From positions 7,394,327-7,458,326 of the forward strand of contig CP141137.1 of the NCBI GenBank assembly GCA_035236585.1: DNA of 64,000 nucleotides, written 5' to 3'. A model generated the notes under the pieces. The model did not search any database. It saw nothing but the letters and a program-made list of their open reading frames with translations, and had not been told where the DNA came from. A program made the translations under genes and the position numbers. Position 1 is the first letter of the stretch. Every line of letters begins with the position of its first letter. Source of the stretch: Warburgia ugandensis (Eukaryota > Streptophyta > Magnoliopsida > Canellales > Canellaceae). This document shows, piece after piece, positions 49,101 through 60,700 of this stretch.

Positions 49101-52100
49101 CGTGCTCTTGAAAAGAATGAAACTTGGGAGATATCTGAGTTGCCCCTAGGGAAACATCCGGTTGGTTGCATGTGGATCTTCACGATAAAACAAAATGCAG
49201 ATGGGAGTGTTAATAGATTCAAAGCATGTCTTGTAGCTAAGGGATTCACCCAATCTTATGGGATTGATTATCAGGAGACCTTTGCCCCTATAGCCAAGCT
49301 TATTACAGTTCAAGTGTTACTCTCATTAGCATCAAATCTTGATTGGAACTCTACCAGCTAGATGTGAAAAATGCTTTCCTCAAAGGAGACCCAGAAGAAG
49401 AGGTCTATATGGAGATACCTCCTGGTTTTGACACTTCAGACACTATCAACAAGGTTTGCAAACTCAAGAAATCTCTGTATGGGCTCAAGCAGTCACCGAG
49501 AGCATGGTTTGACAAATTTACTAAAGTTATTGAGAAATTTGGGTATGATCAGTGTCAGGCCGATCACACAATGTTTGTTAAACACTCATCTTCAGGAAAA
49601 AAGGCAATACTTATCGTGTATGTAGACGGCATTATTCTAACTGGTGATCATGATGAAGAGATACTCAAGCTCAAGAGCTTCTTAGCCAAAGAATTCGACA
49701 TCAAAGATTTGGGCAATCTCAAGTATTTCCTTGGCATGGAAGGAGCACGTTCAAGAAAAGGTAATTCAGTTTCTCAGCGGAAGTATGTGTTAGACCTCTT
49801 GGAAGAGAGGGATGCTTGGATGCAAGTCAGCTGATACTCCTATGGACTCTACAATAAAACTAGGAAGAAAGGATGATAGTGCACCTGTTGACAAAGGGAG
49901 GGATCAAAGACTAGTAGGAAAACTCATTTATCTTGCGCATACTAGACCTGATATCAGCTTTGCTGTGAGTGTAGTTAGCCAATTCTTGAATAGTCTGACT
50001 GAAGAACACATGGAGGCTGTATATAGGATTCTGAGATGCTTGAAGATGACACCAGGTCAAGGATTATTCTTCAAAAGGACAGGAAATAAGGAGATCAAAT
50101 TTTACACAGATGCAGATTGGGCTGGATCTGTAACTGACAGATGATCTACCTCAAGATATTGTACTTATGTCTGGGGAAAATTGGTCACTTGGCGAAGCAA
50201 TTGGTGGTGTCACGAAGCAGCGCAGAAGCAGAATTCAGAGCTCTTGCACACAGTATTTGTGAAGGAATATGGCTAAGAAGGGTACTTTTTGAACTAAGAA
50301 TTTCGATCACAGAACTTATGAAAACATTCTGTGATAATCACTCTGTAATCAGCATAGCAAAGAATCCAGTGCATCATGACAGGAGCAAGCACAGGGAGAT
50401 TGACAGACACTTTGTCAAAGAGAAGTTAGAGACCAACATAATATCGCTTCAATATATCCCAACTACTCAACAGATTGTAGACATCCTAACTAAGGTTGTA
50501 CCAAGGAAGACTTTTAAGGATCTGAATTCCAAGCTAGGTTTACTCAACATCTATAACCTAGATTGAGGGGGAGTGGAAATCCGTTCTTTTGTTCTTTTGC
50601 TGCTGTAAATTAGGTTGATTTGTTTCCTAGAATAAAGGAATATGGGTATTATTCTACCCGATTTCCTATTTAGGTGAGTTTCTGTTTTTTATTTTTTAGG
50701 TCAGCCTTCTTTTGCTCCTTATTTTCAGCGAGCAGTTTCTTTCTTATTTTCTTACAAAAGGCTGTATGTTTTGATTTAGAAATCAATGAATAAGATAATT
50801 TTTCATTCTAAAAAATCCACATGATTAACTTAGAAAAAGCTTGTGATAGGGTTCCTTGAGAGTTAATATGGTGGGTGTTGGGTGAGAAAGGGGTTTTATA
50901 GGGGTATATAGACATAATTAAGGATATGTATGATGGAGGTAACAAATGTTAGAATCAATAATAGAGAGACTGATGATTTTCCTATCACTATAGGATTGCA
51001 CCAGGGATTGGCATTGAGCCTGTACCTTTTCATGTTACTTATGGATGAGTTAATACAACATTTGCATGAGAAGATTCCTTGGTGTATGTTATTTGTAGTT
51101 GACATAGTTTTGATTGGTAAGACAGGGGAGGGCTTAAACACAAAGCTAGAGTTGAGAAAAGATGCTTTAGAGTCTAAAGGATTTAAAATTAGTTGAATTA
51201 AGACAGAATATATAGAATGTAATTTTAGATAGGAGAGGAGTGAGAGTGAAGCACTAGTAAAGATTAATAACCAAGAAGTTCCCCAAAAAGATCACTTTCG
51301 ATACTTGGGATCGATAATTCATAAAAGCAACGAGATTGAAAGGGATGTTATCTAGAGAATTCAAGTGGGTTGAAACAAATAGAGATATGTACCTTTGGAG
51401 TTTTGTGTGAATGGCGAGGGTCACTCTATAGGATGGCTGTAAGATCAGCCATGCTCTATGGATTAGAGTGATGGGCAGATAAAGAACAACACGTGCATAG
51501 GATGAGCATATCCAAAATGAGGATGTTAAGATGGATGAGTGGCAAGACAAGAATGGCTAGAACTAGAAACGAAACTATTAGAGGAAACTTAGGAGGAGCA
51601 CCAATAGGTAACAAGATGGAGGGTAGACTTTGATGGTTTGGACATGCCCAATAGGGACTAAAAACAGCACCGGTTAAAAGGAGTGAGTCGATCCAAGTTG
51701 AAGGCTCTAAGACGGTAAGGGAAAGGCCCAAAAGGACATGGATAGAAGTGGTGAGAAAAGATTTAAAAACTTTTTGGACTAAATGAGGGCATGACCCTTG
51801 ATAGGGGAGAATGGAGAACAAGATTCATGGAGCGGACCCCTAATTAGGATAAAGCTTTGATAATGATGATGATTAATCTCCATCATAAATGTGGTGTGAA
51901 TATGATAATCGTACTGATTAATAACTAGGGCTCTCAATGATTTATTACTTAATAATTTGCAACAATTAGAAAGTCCTAAATTTTCATTTAGATGCCATTG
52001 TGGTACAATGTGAGCATCTAGATGCTAAGATCACCACTAAGAAATAAAAGCATTAATCAGTGTGGCCTATGGTCCCGAAGCAAACAACCAAATGACTAGA

Positions 52101-54712
52101 TTTGATCACCATATAAGTGTGACTTATACATTGGATATTGATGAGCTAAGATGTTTGTTCCTGGCTACCAATCTTCCTTGTTTAAATATGCTTTACAAAC
52201 TGACCATAACAGCAAGAAAGTCATCCTCATTAATGACTGGGAGGATGAATAGTTTAGTTTGTGAAGTCCAGGGGGGAGGGCTGTGTAAATTGGGCCCCAA
52301 AATAAATTTTTGAAAACATTACAAACTTCTATCATATGCTCAAACAACAAGAAAGAATTTTAGAAAACAAAACAGTGGCACACAACAATCTAGATGAGGA
52401 AATTTTTATAGTGGTTCGACCAGCCAATTGAGGCACTTACCTCTACTCTTTCAAGGTAACACCTACCTTGGGTTCCACTAACTATGTGCAAGATTTCACA
52501 CAGATTGGCACTGTATTGGCCCACAATAAGGAGCACAAGAAAGCATATCACACTTTCTCACATGCATAAAGAGGTTTTGAAGAAGAGGATTTCTTTCTCT
52601 AAAGTTACATTTCACAAATAAAAGGCTTAGAGATAGAAGATATTGGAATCAGAGATTGAAATAATTAAAACAATAAAGCTTGGAGTACATTTGAACTTGA
52701 GATCCTGAGACCTTGATATTCAAATTTCTTCCAAAAGTCATACTAGGTCTTTTGAGGTCTCCTATTTATGGTGCTGCAACCAATTGATACATTGGAGATG
52801 AAAAACTAGCTGTTTGAAATGAAAACAGTGCATTAGGGAACAAATTTCAAATTTGAAAATGACAACCCGACAACCAGTCTGCTGAAAATGTTAATTGTTT
52901 CCTCTAGACAATTAGCTGTTTTTCAAAAATCGTAAAAAATTCATGAAATGTCCTCCTCAACAGTTGACTTGTTCTTCATGGCTTCAGCACAGCTGTCCAT
53001 TTCGGCTGTTTTTCTACCTAAAAATGAAATCCATTTCTTTGCGTGGTTAGTTGACGGTTTTACGAGATACAATTAAACTTCATGCACCGGGGTTGCCCTT
53101 TAATTAAACTTGATTCTCTCAACCCACAAAAACAACTTCAAGATGTAAAATCAGTTGGACTCGAATCTTCAGCTGTTATAGTCCAATAACATCCCTACAG
53201 GGATGTTCAATTTCTACAAAAGTAGTTGACTAATTTTCTCCAGACAGTTGACTGGATTCTCAAAACAGTTAAAGCCACTAAATTTAGTTGACTTTTCCTT
53301 TAGTGGGAATTGTTTAGAAAAACTCTGCATCCCTCTTCAAAACTTACTGGGTGAGCACGATTGACTGGATTTCAACCGTAGTCGACTGCTTTTGCCAAAA
53401 TAGCTGAATTATTTGAAATATTCAATTTGCCCTTTCACGGAAAGTCTACCATTAACATCTTCATATCTTCAATGCAACTGATCAACGATAATTAGCTGTT
53501 TTTCAGAAATAGTTGACATGATTGCATGATCCAGAAATAGTTAAATGGATTTTGAAAGTCGTTTGACGGGATTCTTTAAGATCTTTGTCATTTTGCCAAA
53601 GCAGTTAAATAATTTCCATTTCTAGTTAATTGGATCCATTGTTCATTAAGAAATTTGATCTTCTAAGCCCAAAAGCTTGATCCAATCTGTTGAATTGGTT
53701 CCAACCTTTGAGATATACTTGTACATGCACATCTCAAGTCATAAACACACTTAGAAGGTTTTGTTATAATTAAAATCAATAAGGCTTGGTCCAACATTAT
53801 TGCTTCTCATGAAACAAATTAACTCTTGAGTGGCTCCCCAACTAAAGGGAAGGGGCTTCATGGGTTCACCAATCATTTCATATGGAGACATAATTGGGCA
53901 GGCTACTAAATCCGACTTCCACCACATAAAAGAATATTCTAGCATGTGCTTGGCCATGTAGTATTTTTTATGTTGATAGAAGGATGTATCTTAAGGTGAG
54001 CCTTGGCGCAACGGTAAAAGTTGTCGTCATGTGACCTTGAGGTCACAGGTTCAAGGGTTGGAATCAGCCTCTTGCAAAAATATAAGGTAAGGCTGCCTAC
54101 TTTAGGCCATTGTGGCCCGCCCCTTCCCCAGACCCCGCATAGGCGGGAGCTTCGTGCACCGGGGCTGCCTTTTTGGATGTTTAAAGTCGATTTGTCATGG
54201 ACAAACACCTGTCTGAAGTTTTCTATACAGTTTATCACTAATCAAATCTTCTCTTCTTTGTAGGAACTTGGCTCGAAATTACTTAAGGGGCCCCTTGCCT
54301 GCATTTATTGGCAATTTGACTTCCTTGCTATACTTGTAAGTGTTTTGTAATGACTCTTAAATTCTTTGATATTTCTTGTTATTGCTGTTGTTATTATGTT
54401 ATTGCTATTTCATTTTTAGTTACTTTCGTGCACACACACATGTATGTGTATATACCATGTAAACACACACTCCGAGCCTTTCTCCAAGACAATGCCCAAA
54501 TTGTTACACCTTTTGTGTGGGTTGGAACTTATTCGACAAGGAATTTCACTACCTTAGGTTCATTATAGTTACTGCCACCTTTTGCTGAGGCTTTGGTCAG
54601 CAGCTCCTTTGTCATTAGGTCACCAACTTCCTTGACCTTCTAGCACTGGGCAGGCATCAGTCCCCCACCGACGCAGATATGCACAAACCCAAATATGCAT
54701 ATTACAGGTTAC

Positions 54713-54743
<31 letters not shown>

Positions 54744-57700
54744 GAACAACGACAACACAGACATAGACACACATTGGGCAGTGGGATTTCTTTGCCATAT
54801 CCTAGAACCTATATTCATTGCATTAGCTGTTTTATTTGCTTATGGTCAAAGCTTTATGACAAATCTATGGCCATTCGTATTCTTTATTTTCACTTAGAGC
54901 CATTCAACCGTGAAGAACAACATACCCCCACACTCCCTCCTCCGCAACTTTGAGTTCTTTAGTATTATCATATTGAGGAAGCAGTGGTTATATGGAATGA
55001 ATCCTATGCTTTTGCAAGTCAAATTACCTTTACCTCCAAATTTTTGTTCTTGCACAATTTTGTTGAGGCAAAATGCACATAATAGGGTCACACATACTTG
55101 AAATGTTGCTCCATAGATTTTGACAACATGTTCAACTTATTTATTTTCATGTTCTATGCTTCTAAATGTTGTTTTTAAATGTTTTCAGGACTGTTGGGGT
55201 TAACAATTTATCAGGAACCATCCCACGAGAGCTTGGAGATCTTCAGAATTTAATGATGCTGTATGATCCTTGATTTCTGATTGCTTCTTGTTTCATTGTT
55301 TCATCACTATTCTTCTGGTATTGAGATAATGAGAAGAAGCATTCTTGTTCTTCCTTTCCTTATCCACAGCCCCACCCCTGTGTGGAATTTTACTGTTGAG
55401 CATGGCCCATAATAGTCACATAAATGCACTGTTTAGTGTCATTGATTTGTGGATCATCACTAGGATGTTATGCAGCATTGGTCTCTAGCTGATGGACAAT
55501 CTTCAAAAATGCAAAAGCTTCAGCATTTTCTACATTAGGTTTTTGGTGTTGATAATTTCATGTAGATTCTGCCCTGGGATTATCATTAGTGTTGAATGAG
55601 TGTTGCCTGTACGGTATGATCTAATTCACCTTATTGGCATCCCAATCAACACATTCATGTCCCAATTGCCAGTGGCAGTAAGCTAGGAAAGGAAGCTATC
55701 ATGAGTTGGTCTTTCATTTCTGTTTCATTATGGGTGCATGGAAAGAAATTTTTTTGAACAATACACTTCAGGTTCAATGAATAAAGGATTCATGACTCAA
55801 AGATGGTCATAACTTTGTCTAATAGGATGGTACCTGAAGCAAGGGTATGCATTGAGGACTAGCTAGGTTCTGGTTACACAATCAGAGGTTTCCTTAGTCA
55901 GAAACATGTGGATCCAAGCCCATGATTTATGGACGGAGATGCAAGTGTAAAATCACAAAACTAACAAATTCATGTTAGCAGCTTACTAAAAGCATGGTCT
56001 TAATGTCACAACCATAGACGGTTTATTAGTGAATAACTGATCGGGGAAAAAGAGTTCATTCAATAATGCTAGCTACTTTTCTTTTTTTCCTTGATGACAA
56101 CAATTTTAATAACATGATATTTGTCTTAATTCCACCTCAGTTCAATGAAACATGTTAATATCGACTTCAACTTGGTTTATAGAGAAGGCAGTTTCCTAGC
56201 TATTAGGACGTCACAAGCTGGAATAATAAGTCTCTTTGAAGATGTACGATACCCAACTATGAGCGTCACAAGTAGACTCCATAAAAGCTAAATAGTCTTC
56301 TTTTTTTTTTACTTAGGAATATTGAAAGGTCAATATGTAAGGATTGTAAAGGAAATGAACTTAATAAGTGTCCAAAAACTAAGTATTGGAACTTAGAAGG
56401 GGAGAAAATAACCTCACTCACAAATAACTTGATAGTAAAAGGAAATTGGAACAATGAAATAGAAGCAAACACCATGTGCATTAATAAGACTGAGTCCATT
56501 AAGAAAATAGCAAAAGATGTACTAGGAGTATCTAAAAGTAAAAGACAATTAGTAAAGGAAACTTGGTGGTGGAATGAAATAGTGCAAAAAGTTATTAAAG
56601 ATAAACGGGTGTGTTTGGAGTATGGTGGAAGCCAAAAAATAATGAAAATTATGACTAGTATAAAAATGCTAAAAAGGCTGCTAAGATAATAGTAAGTGAG
56701 GCTAAACTCAAGGCATATGATAATCTCTATAATAGACTAGGATCAAGAGAAGGTGAGAAAGATGTGTTTAAACTTGCAAAAATAAGAGAACAGATGGGTA
56801 AGGACTTAGACCATGTTAACTGCATTAGAAGTGATGATTAAAGGGTACTAGTCAAAGATGACGAGATCAAACAAAGGTGGGAGAGTTACTTTTAAAAATT
56901 GCTAAATGACAATTGCCCTAAGAATATAGGGACTGAAAGTACTTAAACCTAAATAACATTAGACATTATAGATACGACTGTAGGATTAGAATATGTGAAG
57001 TGAAAGATGCCTTGGAAAAGATTAAATCAAGAATGGCCTTGGGGCCCTATGGCATACCAATAGAGGTTTGGAAGCATATGAGAGATACTGAAGTAGTTTG
57101 GTTGATAAAGTTATTTAGCAGTATTATAAAATCAAAGAAAATGTAGGTTGAATGGAGAAAGAGCTCTATTCTACCAATTTATAAGAATAAAGGAGACATA
57201 TAGAGCTGCACTAATTATGGAGGGATCAAACTTATGAGCCACATTGCGAATCTTTTTGAAAGAGTCATTGAAAAGAGGCTATAGCATTAGACAGTTGTAT
57301 TGGATAAGCAGTATGGTTTCATGCCTCGTAGGTCTACCATGGAAGCTATTTTCTTGCTAAGAAAATTGATAGAGAAATATAGGGAGAGGAGAAAGGACCT
57401 CCACATGGTCTTTGTTGACTTAGAGAAAGCTTATGATAGGGTCCCTAGAGAGTTAAAATGGAGGGTGTTCTGTGAGAAAAAGGGGTTTCTTAGGGGTATA
57501 TAGAGATAATTAAATATATGTATGAGGGAGTAGTAACAAATGTTACGACCACCAGCAGAGAGACCAGGGATTTTCCTATCACCATAGGATTGCACCAAGG
57601 ATTGGCATTGAGCCTGTACCTTTTTACATTGGTTATGGGTGAGTTAACCATACATTTGTACTAGGAGATTCCATGGTGCATGCTATTTACAGATGCTATA

Positions 57701-60700
57701 GTTTTAATTGATGAGACAAGGGAGGGCATAAACACAATGCTAAAGTTACAGAGAGAAGCTTTAGAACTTAAAGGATTTAAAATCAATCGAACTAAGACAC
57801 ATTATATGCAATGCAATTTTAGCAAGGAGAGGAGGGGGAGATGAGCACTAGTAAAGATTGATAACCAAGAAGTACTAGTAAGAGATCAATGATTCATGAG
57901 ATTGAGAGATTGAAAGGTAGGTTACCTAGAGAATCCAAGCTGATTGGAGCAAATTGAGATGCGCTTTTGGAGTTTTGTATGAGCGGCGGGTGCCACTCAA
58001 ACTAAAAGAAAAATTGGATAGGATGGCTATAAGGATAGCCATGCGCTATGGATTGGAGTGTTGGGTAGTTAAGGAATATCATGTTCATAGGATGAGCTCA
58101 ACGGAAATGAGGATGTTGAGATGAATGAATGGCAAGACAAGAAAGGATAGAATTAGGAATAAAAACATTAGAGGAAACTTAGGAGAGGAGTAGCACCAAT
58201 AGGTAACAAGATGAAGGAGATTAATCTTAGATGGTTTGAACATGTCCAATGTAGGCCAAAACTGGCACCAGTTAGAAGGAGTGATGCAATGTAAGTTGAA
58301 GGTTTTAAAAGGGTGAGGAGAAGGCCCAAAGAACGTGGATAGAAGTGGTGAGAAAAGATTTAAAATTTTTGAGACTAAATGAAGCCATGATACTTAATAG
58401 AGGGGAATGGAGGAACAAGATTCATGTAGCCGACCGCTAATTGGGATAAGGTCTTGATGATGATAATGATAATGAAGATTTATGATCCTCATTGGGGTTG
58501 AAATTTTAAACCTTTTACATTTTTTTTTAAGCTGAAAAAATTGTCTCCAGATAAAGTAAAATTATTGACTGAGAGAAATATATGAGTTAGTAAATTGCAT
58601 TTGTTTGATTGTTCTTTATAATGAGAATGGACCTTTAAACCATAGAGAATTAGAATGTTCTCATATAGGATTCAATGCTAAAAGTACACTATTTTTCCTA
58701 TATGTTTATTTGGCTCTGAAAGTTTGTAATGATTGTTAATGCTGTGCAGGGGTTTAGGTGGAAATAACTTCTCTGGTTCGCTCCCTAGTGAGCTCGGGAA
58801 ATTGGTAAATCTGCAACAACTGTATGTTCTAACTTATTTTTCTAATCCCTTTTTTCCGTGTAGAAATGTTGAAATGTTTCTCAAGGATCTTGAATTGCTC
58901 ACATCATTTCACAAAGAGAAGGCATTTGAAAAGTTATGTTCTTCTGTGTAGGATTGAATGACCTAGATTCTTGAAAGCAAAATAAGTTTTAAAATTGACA
59001 TTAGAAAATGAGTATCTTTTCATGACAACTTCCACAGGATAGTGATTCTATTATGCACATAACCACTGATCTTAATTGCAAAGTTGATGTGCCATAAATG
59101 AAAAAGCACCAAAAGAAATGTGTAATGGCCAAAATAACCCTTACTAATTTCTAGCAAAATGCTCCATTAATACATGCAAGACCAGAACCCACTAACGACT
59201 ACACAATATGAAACCACAAACAAACACTCCATCCAACTCAAAGCTCAATAGATTCTGCTTGTACAATGTACAACATCAGTTCCAATAATAGACTAAATGC
59301 AGATCTTTATCAAAAGAAATATACAGATGAAGGTTACTTCTTAATAATCTCACTGATTTAGTTTTGATGCAGTTAGGAGATGAATCTCTTCACAATATAT
59401 GAAAGAACCCATTCAAAATTAATGAGAAATGCTGAAACTCCAACAATCCAAATGGTGAGGAATGATGGTTTAACCATTGATCCCAACCAAAGGGGAGAGA
59501 CACACTGCACTTTCACCAAATTCAAGATAGCACACTTATGTCTTGGATGTAGACTATACTAGTTGAATTTCTTGAAAAACGAAAACCTAACATTAAATTC
59601 TATATTCTATCTATATGTACAAAGTAAATGATGTTAATGAGGTAATAGCTCTACTTTATCGTCAAAACGATGGAAACCATTTGTTTTGTGTATGCTGTTG
59701 TTTGTTCTCTTTGAAGGATTAACTGTTAATGACTTATGATGTAATGTCTAGTTGTAATCACTTGTAAAATGAATGGACGACCTGGGAAGAAACAATGAGA
59801 GAAACATGTTATATAAAATCTTCTTTTCTTTTCTTTTTCCTTTTTTTTGTTGAAATGTTTCAATATGATAGAAATTTTTTATGGATTACAATTTGTATTG
59901 CCTTTTGACAGTTACATGGACAATACTGGGTTGAGTGGTGAGATTCCTTCCACATTTTCTGAACTACAAAACCTGCATACCGTGTAAGACCTACTGATTA
60001 TGCACAACTTTAGGCATTTATCTCATATCCTTTAATTTATATCATACTATTCCCTATTTCACGTGAAAATTCATTGGATTTCAGATGGGCTTCGAGCAAT
60101 CAGCTCTCAGGCAAGCTGGATGTCATTGGAAACTGGACAAAGCTTAAAATTTTGTAAGCTAAACTATGTGCTAGTTTCTCCTTCTCCTGCTGATTCTTTG
60201 CGATCTTCTTTTTATTTCTCTACAATAAGACTTCTACTCTAGCCATATGTAGGGCAATCTATTCTATCTATCCATTACACCTTAGACTTTTGCTGTCAAT
60301 ACCTATGACCTTTTCTTTTCCTTCATATACACTTATCACTCTGTTATTGTTCATGCAGGAGACTCCAAGGAAACTCCTTTGATGGTCCTATACCTTCTAG
60401 TTTCTCTAACTTAACAGCGCTGACTGATTTGTGAGTGTTATGTCCTCAGGTTATATTTATTTTTAATGTTCTGCTGCTTTTCATTGACTAACCTGTATAC
60501 CATATAGACGGATGAGTGAAGTATATAATGGCAGCTCATTGGACTTTATTAAGGATATGAAAGCTTTAACCATCTTGTAAGTTCACATTGCCTATACGGC
60601 CTATTGATAATGATTTCCGATTAATTGGCTTGAGGCTTTTGAATTTGGGAATTCATTAAATGAATGGATTTTATGTTGGCAACAGAATTCTGAGAAATAA

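Larger units (their letters stand above)
45880..50821 (+). mobile_element. Ty1/copia LTR retrotransposon, complete but decayed
   Basis: Two 250-bp LTRs (45880-46129, 50572-50821) with TGTGGA...TCCACA ends, an initiator tRNA-Met primer site, gag with CCHC knuckle, protease, integrase, RT and RNase H in copia order, and a purine tract. The LTRs differ at 11 of 250 positions by eye (about 4%), implying an insertion some millions of years old under usual plant rates. Flanks TTATT (45875-45879) and TGATT (50822-50826) are a target duplication with one mismatch. Removing the element and one flank restores the RTE reading frame. Coding frames are broken by stops and shifts. Confidence 0.92.
44887..54263 (+). 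other. Intron 3, 9.4 kb, filled with nested transposons
   Basis: Holds the tandem duplication above, an RTE LINE split by a copia element (45752-51871), an unresolved repeat-rich stretch (51872-53993) and an Au SINE close to the acceptor. Confidence 0.85.
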
